DNA of 64,000 nt from Brevundimonas sp. MF30-B (GTDB lineage Bacteria > Pseudomonadota > Alphaproteobacteria > Caulobacterales > Caulobacteraceae), in the NCBI RefSeq assembly GCF_004683885.1, contig NZ_CP038440.1:964001-1028000 (forward strand). Reading direction: 5' to 3'. Under the pieces are notes generated by a model that was not told the origin of the DNA, did no database searches, and saw nothing but the letters and a program-made list of their open reading frames with translations. Numbering within the stretch: position 1 is the stretch's first letter; every line of letters begins with the position of its first letter. The position numbers and the translations under genes are program-made. This document shows positions 28,065 to 35,358 of the stretch, one piece after another.

Positions 28065-29696
28065 ATGTGGGCCGACCAACGCGGCGGCGTGAGCATAATG
28101 GGATGCGTGGCGGCCGCCCTGGCCTGCGCGCTCGCCGCTCTGACCATCGACGTGGGGTCGGTCGCCTTCGAGGCCCGGCGCTTGCAGACGGCGGCGGACC
28201 TGGGCGCCCTGGCTGCGGCGCGCGATCTTGAGCGCGCCGAGGCCGCAGGCTTGGCGACCGTCAGGGACAATCTCGGCGACCGGGCCCGGGCGACGGTCGA
28301 GCGCGGCGTCTACTCGCCTGACCCCGCCTTGGCCCCGGCGGCTCGCTTCTCGCCCGCCGAAGTCTCCGCCAACGCCGCCCGGGTGACCGTGCGCGCCGAA
28401 GCGCCGCTCTACTTCGGCCGCTGGGTGCTGGGACGGACGAGCACGCCGCTGGTCCGCAGCGCACGGGCTGCCCGCAGGGCCGAAACACCCGTCGCCGCCT
28501 TCTCGCTCGGCTCGCGCCTGGCGCGGCTGGACGGCGGGGTGGCCAACCAGCTGCTCAGCGGCTTGACCGGCTCGAACGTGGCCCTGTCGGTCGCGGACTA
28601 TCAAGCCTTGGCTGACGCCCAGATCGACCTGCTGGGTTTTTCGCGCGCGTTGGCGACCGAGGCTGGGGTATCGGCCGGCCGTTTCGACCGCCTCGCCGAC
28701 GCCGAGATCGACGGCCCCGCCCTGACGCGCGCTTTGTCTCAGGGCTTGAATGGCCAGGCGGCGTCGGCGCTTTCGCGCGTCGGAGCGGCCGCCGGCGGAC
28801 GACGCCTGCGAGTCGGCGACCTGGTGGCCCTGTCGGGCGCGGGCGCGAGCGCCGGGCTGCAGCGGCTGGATGTCAGAATGTCCGCGCTGGACGTGTTGTT
28901 TGCGGGGTTGGAGACGGCCAATGGAGACCGGCAGCTCGCGCTGGATCTCGGCGCGCGCGCAGGATTGGCGAAGCTGGACGCATGGCTGGCCGTCGGCGAA
29001 CGACCGAACGGCTCCCCTTGGCTGGCGGTCACCGACGACGGCGAGCCGGTGCTCACCACCGGTCAGGCGCGGCTGTACATCCGCGCCACTACGGCCCAGT
29101 CGCTGTCCGGGCTGGCGCGGGTCGATCTGCCAATCCTGGTCGAACTGGCGCCGGCGCAGGCTCGACTTGGGCGGATCCGATGCATGCTCGTTGAGAGCGT
29201 GGACATCCAGGCGCGTCCCGGCGTGGCTCGCGCACGGATCGCGACGGTCGATACGCGCCGGCTGTCAGATTTCAGGACCCCGCTTCAGACGCAGAAGGCG
29301 ACGCTGCTGTCCGTCGCCGGCCTGGTCACCCTGACGGCTCAGGCCGACCTTGAGGCGGCTGACCCAAGGTTCCAGACGCTCAGCTTCGACAATAGTGACA
29401 TCGTCGCCCAGCGCGTGAAGTCTGTTTCGTCCCGCGCATTCGCAGGCGGGCTGGCGGCCTCGCTGATCCAGCGGCTGAACGTGGATGTGCGCGTCATTGG
29501 ACTGGGCTTGGGCCTAGGCAATCTGACCCAGGCGCTGAACGCGCTGCTGACGCCCCTTGGACCCGTGCTGGACACGGTGGTCAATGCGGTGCTCGACCCG
29601 TTGGGTCTGAAGTTCGGCGAGGCGGAGGTAGCTGTCCACGGCGTGCGCTGTCCCGAGCGTGCGGCGAGCGCCGTCACTGCGGTACTGGTCGGCTAG
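28065..29696 (+). CDS. TadG-like protein (TadE/G family)
   Basis: A 543-residue protein with one N-terminal hydrophobic segment (about 9-30, GVSIMGCVAAALACALAALT) directly followed by EARRLQTAADLGALAAAR, the hallmark of TadG-like proteins (putative Flp pilus-assembly TadE/G). The rest is a periplasmic region with repeated short helical motifs and no recognised catalytic site. Family proteins are thought to assist Tad pilus assembly or anchor it. ATG and the tadE stop are separated by two bases, so translation is coupled. The stop overlaps the stop of the convergent PAP2 gene through the shared palindrome CTAG. Confidence 0.85.
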   Translation: MWADQRGGVSIMGCVAAALACALAALTIDVGSVAFEARRLQTAADLGALAAARDLERAEAAGLATVRDNLGDRARATVERGVYSPDPALAPAARFSPAEVSANAARVTVRAEAPLYFGRWVLGRTSTPLVRSARAARRAETPVAAFSLGSRLARLDGGVANQLLSGLTGSNVALSVADYQALADAQIDLLGFSRALATEAGVSAGRFDRLADAEIDGPALTRALSQGLNGQAASALSRVGAAAGGRRLRVGDLVALSGAGASAGLQRLDVRMSALDVLFAGLETANGDRQLALDLGARAGLAKLDAWLAVGERPNGSPWLAVTDDGEPVLTTGQARLYIRATTAQSLSGLARVDLPILVELAPAQARLGRIRCMLVESVDIQARPGVARARIATVDTRRLSDFRTPLQTQKATLLSVAGLVTLTAQADLEAADPRFQTLSFDNSDIVAQRVKSVSSRAFAGGLAASLIQRLNVDVRVIGLGLGLGNLTQALNALLTPLGPVLDTVVNAVLDPLGLKFGEAEVAVHGVRCPERAASAVTAVLVG

Positions 29697-30451
29697 ACTT
29701 CGGGCGCTGCGGCTTCCGGCGAAGGCTCGTCGCGGAGGGCCGAACGGCGCGACAGGCGTTGGGCCGCATAGGCCGCCAGCCACAACGCCATGGCCCAGGC
29801 GGCGCCCACGCACCAGCCGGCGATGACGTCCGTCGCCCAATGCGCGCCCAGATAGACGCGGGTCACCCCCACCAGGAGGGCCAGCACGACCCCGACACCC
29901 AGAGCGTAGGCCTTGAACCTGCGGCGCGGGAAGGCCTGGGTCAGCATCACGCCAAGCGTCAGGTAGAAGACCGTCGCAAGCAGGGCGTGGCCCGAGGGGA
30001 AGCTGGCGTTCAGCGTTTCCACCACCTGAACCTCTACCGGGGGGCGCTCGCGTTCGAACACGGCCTTCAGGCCTTCGCTCAGAAGGACTCCGCCGGCCAG
30101 GCCCGCAACGAGCAGCACGGCGGACAGCCGCTTGCTCGTCATGATGAGGAAACCCACGGCGATCAGGGCGAACAGGCCGAGCACTGAAATGCCGCCTAGG
30201 GAGGTGATGTCGGCCGCGGCCTCATGCAGCCACCACGGACCCCACGGGCGTCCCGGATCATCGGCGTAGGGGCGAAGGATGTCCAGAATGGCGCGGTCGA
30301 ACCGCCGTCCCTCTTCGTCGGCCATCAGATCCGCCAGTTCGATGAAGGCCAGCACGCCTCCGGTCAGGACCAGAAGCGCGGTAAGTGCGGCGATCTCGGC
30401 GCGGGCCAGACGGCAGGCGCGCCAGACATGGGAGCGGAGCTCGGCGATCAT
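29693..30451 (-). CDS. PAP2-family membrane phosphatase
   Basis: Inner-membrane lipid phosphatase (phosphatidate or undecaprenyl-diphosphate type). The ATG at 30451 gives 252 residues; an upstream TTG would add 17 unconserved residues. Several membrane helices surround the three PAP2 motifs: K-x6-RP in KAVFERERP, PSGH in NASFPSGHAL, and the third motif in TRVYLGAHWATD, where R, H and D are spaced as required. The substrate cannot be fixed from sequence; UppP-like or LpxE-like activity are both possible. It is convergent with the TadG-like gene (overlapping stops) and divergent from nrdA. Confidence 0.92.
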   Translation of the reverse strand: MIAELRSHVWRACRLARAEIAALTALLVLTGGVLAFIELADLMADEEGRRFDRAILDILRPYADDPGRPWGPWWLHEAAADITSLGGISVLGLFALIAVGFLIMTSKRLSAVLLVAGLAGGVLLSEGLKAVFERERPPVEVQVVETLNASFPSGHALLATVFYLTLGVMLTQAFPRRRFKAYALGVGVVLALLVGVTRVYLGAHWATDVIAGWCVGAAWAMALWLAAYAAQRLSRRSALRDEPSPEAAAPEV

Positions 30452-30506
30452 GGCCAAGCTCAATGGACATGACGGCCCGGCGTTCCATCCAAAGAATTTC
30501 AAGGCG

Positions 30507-30515
30507 TGTGGATAA
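30507..30515 (-). promoter_or_regulatory. Perfect DnaA box upstream of nrdA
   Basis: TGTGGATAA, the exact complement of the 9-base DnaA box TTATCCACA, in the 247-base space between PAP2 and nrdA. It is 56 bases before the PAP2 start and about 184 before nrdA. DnaA control of nrd genes is established in E. coli and reported in Caulobacter. Confidence 0.6.
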
Positions 30516-30594
30516 GAGCCCTACCCCAGCGAAACGCCCCGTTGGCGGGACGCGAATCGGATCTGCGCCACGGTCAACCGCAAAAGGAGGGGCG

Positions 30595-30639
30595 ATGCAA
30601 AATATCAGCTCTTGGCGCCTCCTCAAACCGGTGATTTAG
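30595..30639 (+). CDS. 14-residue leader ORF upstream of nrdA
   Basis: ATG at 30595 has an unusually strong Shine-Dalgarno (AAAAGGAGGGG, 30583-30592). The frame encodes MQNISSWRLLKPVI and stops at a TAG 59 bases before the nrdA ATG. The codon content and Shine-Dalgarno are its only support; no family is recognised. It may be a regulatory leader peptide, a small protein, or chance. Confidence 0.35.
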   Translation: MQNISSWRLLKPVI

Positions 30640-30658
30640 TCGTTGTTAAGCAGACCGA

Positions 30659-30674
30659 ACACAAGATGTTGTGT
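30659..30674 (+). promoter_or_regulatory. NrdR box
   Basis: ACACAAGATGTTGTGT is a 16-base near-palindrome fitting the NrdR consensus acaCwAtATaTwGtgt at the core CwA--AT--TwG and both flanks. It lies 24 bases before the nrdA ATG. NrdR boxes usually come in pairs about three helical turns apart; a second good box was not found, only a weak one near 30595-30610. Confidence 0.75.
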
Positions 30675-30698
30675 GCGAGGCAGGCGAAGGGGGCTTTT

Positions 30699-32579
30699 AT
30701 GGCTGGCGGCGAAGCGTTGAAGACGGTGGAAATCCAGACGGTTGCGACGACGGAACCTGTTCGTCCCCAACTCTCCGTCGTGCCCTCGATCCAGCTGGAC
30801 CGATCGCGCGATGACCTGCTGACTGACTTCGGCAAGAAGACGCTGGAAGACCGCTATCTGCTGCCGGGCGAGTCCTATCAGGACATGTTCGCCCGCGTTT
30901 CCACGGCCTACGCGGACGACCACGAGCACGCCCAGCGCGTCTATGACTACATGTCCAAGCTGTGGTTCATGCCCTCGACGCCCGTGCTGTCAAACGGCGG
31001 CGCGGATCGCGGTCTGCCGATCTCCTGCTTCCTGAACGCCGTGGGCGACTCGCTGGACGGCATTCAGAACGTCTGGAACGAGAACGTATCACTGGCCTCG
31101 AACGGCGGCGGCATCGGCACCTACTGGGGCGGCGTTCGCTCCATCGGCGAGAAGGTCAAGGGCGCGGGCCAGACCTCGGGCATCATCCCCTTCATCCGCG
31201 TGATGGACTCCCTGACCCTGGCGATCAGCCAAGGCTCGCTGCGTCGCGGCTCGGCCGCCGTCTATCTGGACGTCCACCACCCCGAGATCGAAGAGTTCCT
31301 GGAGATCCGCAAGCCGTCGGGCGACTTCAACCGCAAGTCCCTGAACCTCCACCACGGCATCAACATCACCGACGCCTTCATGGAGGCGGTGCGCGACGGC
31401 CGGACCTTCGACCTCGTTTCGCCCAAGACGGGCGAGGTCCGCAAGACAGTCGACGCCCGCTCGCTGTGGCAAAAGATCCTGGAGATCCGCCTGCAGACCG
31501 GCGAGCCCTATCTGATCTTCTCCGACACGGTGAACCGGCAAATGCCGCAACACCAGAAGGACCTGGGCCTGTCGGTCAAACAGTCCAACCTGTGCTCGGA
31601 AATCATGCTGCACACCGGCCGCGACCACCGGGGCGTGGACCGCACCGCGGTCTGCTGCCTGTCGTCGGTCAACGCCGAGATGTTCCTGGAGTGGCGCGAG
31701 GAGCCTCGCTTCATCGAGGACGTGATGCGCTTCTTGGACAATGTGCTGGAAGACTTCATCCAGCGCGCCCCGGCCGACATGAAGGCCGCCGTCTATTCGG
31801 CCAAGCGCGAGCGCTCGGTGGGCCTGGGCCTGATGGGCTTCCACTCCTTCCTGCAGTCGCAGGGCGTGGCCTTTGAATCGGCCATGGCCAAGTCGTGGAA
31901 CATGCGCCTGTTCAAGCACCTGCGTCGCGAGGCCGACAAGGCCAGCGTCAAGCTGGCTGAAGAGAAAGGCCCTTGCGAGGACGCCGCCGAACGCGGCGTG
32001 ATGGAGCGGTTCAGCCACAAGCTGGCGATCGCCCCCACCGCCTCGATCTCGATCATCTGCGGCGGCACCTCGGCCGGCATCGAGCCGATCCCGGCCAACA
32101 TCTACACCCACAAGACCCTGTCGGGCTCGTTCGCGGTCAAGAACCCGTATCTGGAAGAGCTGCTGGACGCCAAGGGCCAGAACACCGACGCCGTCTGGTC
32201 CTCGATCCTGGAGCACGAGGGCTCGGTCCAGCATCTGGATTTTCTGAGCGACGACGAGAAGTCGGTCTTCAAGACCGCCTTCGAGCTGGATCAGCGCTGG
32301 ATCGTCGAACTGTCGGCGGATCGCTCGGCCGACATCTGCCAGGCCCAGTCGGTCAATCTGTTCATCCCCGGCGACGTGAACAAGTGGGACCTGCACATGC
32401 TCCACTGGCAGGCCTGGGAGCGGGGCGTGAAGTCGCTCTACTATCTGCGCTCCAAGTCGGTTCAGCGCGCCGCCTTCGCCGGCGCCGAGGACAAGGCTGA
32501 GGCCGAGGTCGACCTGAACCAGCCCGACCTCTTCGCCGTCGCCAAGACGGACTACGAGGAATGCCTGGCCTGCCAATAG
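30699..32579 (+). CDS. nrdA: Ribonucleoside-diphosphate reductase, alpha subunit (class I)
   Basis: Reduces NDPs to dNDPs using a radical delivered by the beta subunit. The ATG at 30699 gives 626 residues; earlier in-frame starts would run through the NrdR box and are rejected. Active-site features are visible: the first redox cysteine in PISCFLNAVGDS, the N-x-C-x-E triad in SNLCSEI, the second redox cysteine in AVCCLSSVN, the two radical-path tyrosines near KSLYYLRSK, and the C-terminal shuttle pair in EECLACQ. The N-terminal ATP-cone of E. coli NrdA is absent, so overall dATP inhibition must be lost or supplied by the beta subunit. No nrdB is adjacent; separate nrdA and nrdB loci are usual in this group. 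Confidence 0.95.
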   Translation: MAGGEALKTVEIQTVATTEPVRPQLSVVPSIQLDRSRDDLLTDFGKKTLEDRYLLPGESYQDMFARVSTAYADDHEHAQRVYDYMSKLWFMPSTPVLSNGGADRGLPISCFLNAVGDSLDGIQNVWNENVSLASNGGGIGTYWGGVRSIGEKVKGAGQTSGIIPFIRVMDSLTLAISQGSLRRGSAAVYLDVHHPEIEEFLEIRKPSGDFNRKSLNLHHGINITDAFMEAVRDGRTFDLVSPKTGEVRKTVDARSLWQKILEIRLQTGEPYLIFSDTVNRQMPQHQKDLGLSVKQSNLCSEIMLHTGRDHRGVDRTAVCCLSSVNAEMFLEWREEPRFIEDVMRFLDNVLEDFIQRAPADMKAAVYSAKRERSVGLGLMGFHSFLQSQGVAFESAMAKSWNMRLFKHLRREADKASVKLAEEKGPCEDAAERGVMERFSHKLAIAPTASISIICGGTSAGIEPIPANIYTHKTLSGSFAVKNPYLEELLDAKGQNTDAVWSSILEHEGSVQHLDFLSDDEKSVFKTAFELDQRWIVELSADRSADICQAQSVNLFIPGDVNKWDLHMLHWQAWERGVKSLYYLRSKSVQRAAFAGAEDKAEAEVDLNQPDLFAVAKTDYEECLACQ

Positions 32580-32738
32580 GCCGGTAACGTCCCCGTCAGA
32601 CGACGATGGCCGCGGAACGATCTGCAAGGACGCCGCGTTTGCCGCCTGATGTCAGGATCGTGTCCGCAAAATGGCCGTAGACTCCCCGCCGTCAACCGGT
32701 GCAGGGTGACGCGTGCCGGCGGATCGAGGGGACCGTTG

Positions 32739-33590
32739 ATGCGTGCATTGGCCGGGATGGCGGGACTGGGAGCGGGGGTGGCCATGGCGGCTGCGGCCTC
32801 GGCTCAGAACTATGTCCCCTCGGCCTGGAGCGATCCGGCCGGCGATCAGATCACAAACACACTGATGCGCCTGGACCGCCAGGCGCGTTTTGAAGCCGCC
32901 CTGGATGGGCCGTTCGGCCCGGCGGTCGACGTGGAGGCGACAAGCCTGTCCGACACCCCGTTCGCGGCGGCGAGCCGTCGCGACGCCTGGTTTGCGGGCG
33001 ACGGCTTCGCAGACCGGGTCAGCCTGACGACCACCGGCCTCGCGCGCCGCGGGGACGGCGCGCCCCTGCCAGCCGCAGCGGGTCAGGCCGTCCGACTGGA
33101 CGAGAGCGGATACGATCTGCGCTATGTTCGGGGCTGGACAGGTCCCGCCAGCCGGACGGCCTCGGGCCTGGAGGTCAGCCTTACGCCGCACGCGGGAGTG
33201 GGTCTGGGGTCCGAAGGCCGCTCCGCCGAGGCCGGCGCGACCTTGCGCATCGGTTCGGGCCTGAACAGGCTGGTGCAGGACGGACAAGAGGCTTTCGGCG
33301 AGCGGCCGCGGTGGTATCTCTACGCCGCCGGATCCGGCCGGGCGGTCGGCTACAACTTCGCCCGGAACCGTGATGGCGACTTCGCCCGCTCGGGCGTCAG
33401 CCACGACTCTGGAACCTTCATGGGCGACGCGTCGGTCGGCGTCGCCTTACGTCGTGGCCCTGTGCAGAGCTCCTTCGGCGTGGTCTATCGCAAGATCAAA
33501 GTGCGGGGCTTGCGTACCGGACATGGCGACGACACCGACGCGACTGAAGGTCTGGTCGCCTTCCAGCTGTCGATCAAGCCCGGCCGCTGA
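32739..33590 (+). CDS. Outer-membrane beta-barrel protein, LpxR/DUF2219-like
   Basis: A 283-residue exported protein. The ATG at 32739 gives a signal peptide ending ASA-Q (about residue 23), with GAGGGG upstream. The C-terminal half resembles the lipid A 3'-O-deacylase LpxR family: AEAGATLRIGSGL, then WYLYAAGSGRAVGYNF, GTFMGDASVGVAL and SSFGVVYRKIKVRG, alternating as amphipathic strands. The N-terminal part that normally carries the catalytic Asn/Asp segment is not recognisable, so the enzyme activity is doubtful. It stands alone between nrdA (same strand, 159 bases) and the convergent ggt gene, six bases away. Confidence 0.68.
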   Translation: MRALAGMAGLGAGVAMAAAASAQNYVPSAWSDPAGDQITNTLMRLDRQARFEAALDGPFGPAVDVEATSLSDTPFAAASRRDAWFAGDGFADRVSLTTTGLARRGDGAPLPAAAGQAVRLDESGYDLRYVRGWTGPASRTASGLEVSLTPHAGVGLGSEGRSAEAGATLRIGSGLNRLVQDGQEAFGERPRWYLYAAGSGRAVGYNFARNRDGDFARSGVSHDSGTFMGDASVGVALRRGPVQSSFGVVYRKIKVRGLRTGHGDDTDATEGLVAFQLSIKPGR

Positions 33591-33596
33591 TCCGCG

Positions 33597-35318
33597 CTAC
33601 TGCGTGCGCGCCACGCCCTCGCGGCGGGTGTCCGCCCCGCCGTCCCACCGTCCATTCCGCCACACACCGCCGTGCAGGCCCGAGGTCTCCGACGCATTGG
33701 GGCGCAGAGCCATGCCGGCATCGGCCAGGGCGTCGCGCACAGCCGGATCGAACAGGGCGGTGTCGGCCCCCACGCTTTCACCGCGCACAACCAGATTGGG
33801 CAGGTCGAAGGCCTGCTGCAGCGGCAGGCCCCAATCCAGCACGCCGATCAGCGCCTTGGCGTTATAGGCTAGGATGGAGTTGCCGCCGGGCGATCCCAGG
33901 GCGGCGACGAAGCGTCCCTGGCTGTCCAGCACGATCACCGGGCTCATCGACGAGCGCGGCCGCTTGCCCGCCGCCACCGCATTGGCGGCTGGGCGGCCTT
34001 GCGCGTCCGTCGGCGTCAGGGAGAAGTCGGTCAGCTGATTGTTCAGAAAGAAGCCGCCCGCCATCCGGCCCGATCCAAAGATGCTCTCGACCGTGGTGGT
34101 CATGCTGACCGCATTGCCCTGGGCGTCCACCACGACGAAGTGCGAGGTGCCGGCCGGCTCTCGCGTGGCGTCGGCGCCGGTGAAGACGCCGCCGGGCGGA
34201 TTTCCCGCCTCAGGCGCGCCGCGCAGGCCGGGAACCAGAGCCGCCCGCGAGGCGACGTAGCCGTCATCCAGCAGACCTTGGACCGGCACGCGGGCGAAGG
34301 CGGGGTCGCCGACGTAGCGGTCGCGGTCGGCGTACATCAGCTTCTGCAGACGGCCGAAGGCGACCCAGGCCTCGGGGCCGTTCGGACCGCGCTGGATGTC
34401 CGGGGTCTTCTCGGCCATGGCCAGCAGCTGCAGCAGCGCCAGGCCGCTGGACGGCGGCGGTGGGACGCAGACGACATAGACCCGATAGGGCCGGCACAGG
34501 GCGCCGCGCTCCAGCGGCTCATAGTCGGCGATGTCCGCCTCGGTCAGGGCGCCCGGCCGCGGATCGCGGCGCACGGCCTGGACAATCTCGCGAGCGATGC
34601 GGCCGGTCTGAAGGGCGGCGGCGCCGTCACGGGCAATGGCCGAGATGGTCTCGGCGTAGGCGGGGTTCCTCAGGGTGTCGCCGGCCTGATACGGCTGGCC
34701 GTCGGGCCGAGTGAAATAGGCGCGGGCGTCCGGCGTCGCGGCCTGGGGCGCGCTGCTCGAGATCATGCCGGCCAGGCGCGGGCTGACGACGAAGCCGTCG
34801 CGGGCCAGACGTTCGGCGTCGGCGAACAGCTCGGACCAGGGCAGCCGCCCATGATCCTTCTGGGCCTGGGCCAGCATCGGCAGGGCGCCCGGCGCGCCGG
34901 TCGAGCGGCCCGACAGCACCGCGTCGCGGAAGTCCAGCGGCCGGCCGTTCTCGAAAAACAGCTCCGGCGTGGCCGAAGCCGGGGCCGTCTCGCGGCCGTC
35001 ATAGGCCGTGATGTCGCCGGTGGCGGCGTCGAAATGCATCATGAAGGCGCCGCCGCCCAGGCCCGAGCTCTGCGGCTCGACCAGCCCGAGCACCGCCTGG
35101 ATCGCCACGGCCGCGTCGACGGCCGAACCGCCGGCGTTCAGCACCTTCAACCCCGCCTCGACCGCCAGCGGATTGGCCGCCGCCACAAACGGGCCGCGCG
35201 CCGGCGGAGCGGTCGGCGCCTCGGTCGGCGTCGGCGCGGTGGTCACAACGGGCGCGCAGCCGGCCAGCAGGCCGATGGCGGCCAGGGTGGAGGCCAAGGT
35301 GCGGATCGGGCGGCGCAT
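33597..35318 (-). CDS. ggt: Gamma-glutamyltransferase, lipoprotein
   Basis: Hydrolyses glutathione and other gamma-glutamyl compounds in the periplasm. The start at 35318 gives a 573-residue pre-protein with lipobox LAGC (Cys21). The large subunit includes GGSAVDAAVA and LGGGAFMMH; autocleavage should occur before the nucleophile Thr in PAGTSHFVVVD. The small subunit keeps RPRSSMSPVIV and GSPGGNSI. This is the expected length and order for the family. It lies 40 bases downstream of addA on the same strand and may be read as the last gene of that operon, though a functional link is not evident. Confidence 0.94.
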   Translation of the reverse strand: MRRPIRTLASTLAAIGLLAGCAPVVTTAPTPTEAPTAPPARGPFVAAANPLAVEAGLKVLNAGGSAVDAAVAIQAVLGLVEPQSSGLGGGAFMMHFDAATGDITAYDGRETAPASATPELFFENGRPLDFRDAVLSGRSTGAPGALPMLAQAQKDHGRLPWSELFADAERLARDGFVVSPRLAGMISSSAPQAATPDARAYFTRPDGQPYQAGDTLRNPAYAETISAIARDGAAALQTGRIAREIVQAVRRDPRPGALTEADIADYEPLERGALCRPYRVYVVCVPPPPSSGLALLQLLAMAEKTPDIQRGPNGPEAWVAFGRLQKLMYADRDRYVGDPAFARVPVQGLLDDGYVASRAALVPGLRGAPEAGNPPGGVFTGADATREPAGTSHFVVVDAQGNAVSMTTTVESIFGSGRMAGGFFLNNQLTDFSLTPTDAQGRPAANAVAAGKRPRSSMSPVIVLDSQGRFVAALGSPGGNSILAYNAKALIGVLDWGLPLQQAFDLPNLVVRGESVGADTALFDPAVRDALADAGMALRPNASETSGLHGGVWRNGRWDGGADTRREGVARTQ

Positions 35319-35358
35319 GGCGGGCTCCGGAACAGTCTCGGGGGAGGAGACCTGTGGC

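Noticed and set aside
30612..30698. Longer N-terminus for nrdA
   Set aside because: It would make the NrdR box coding and adds no family-conserved residues.
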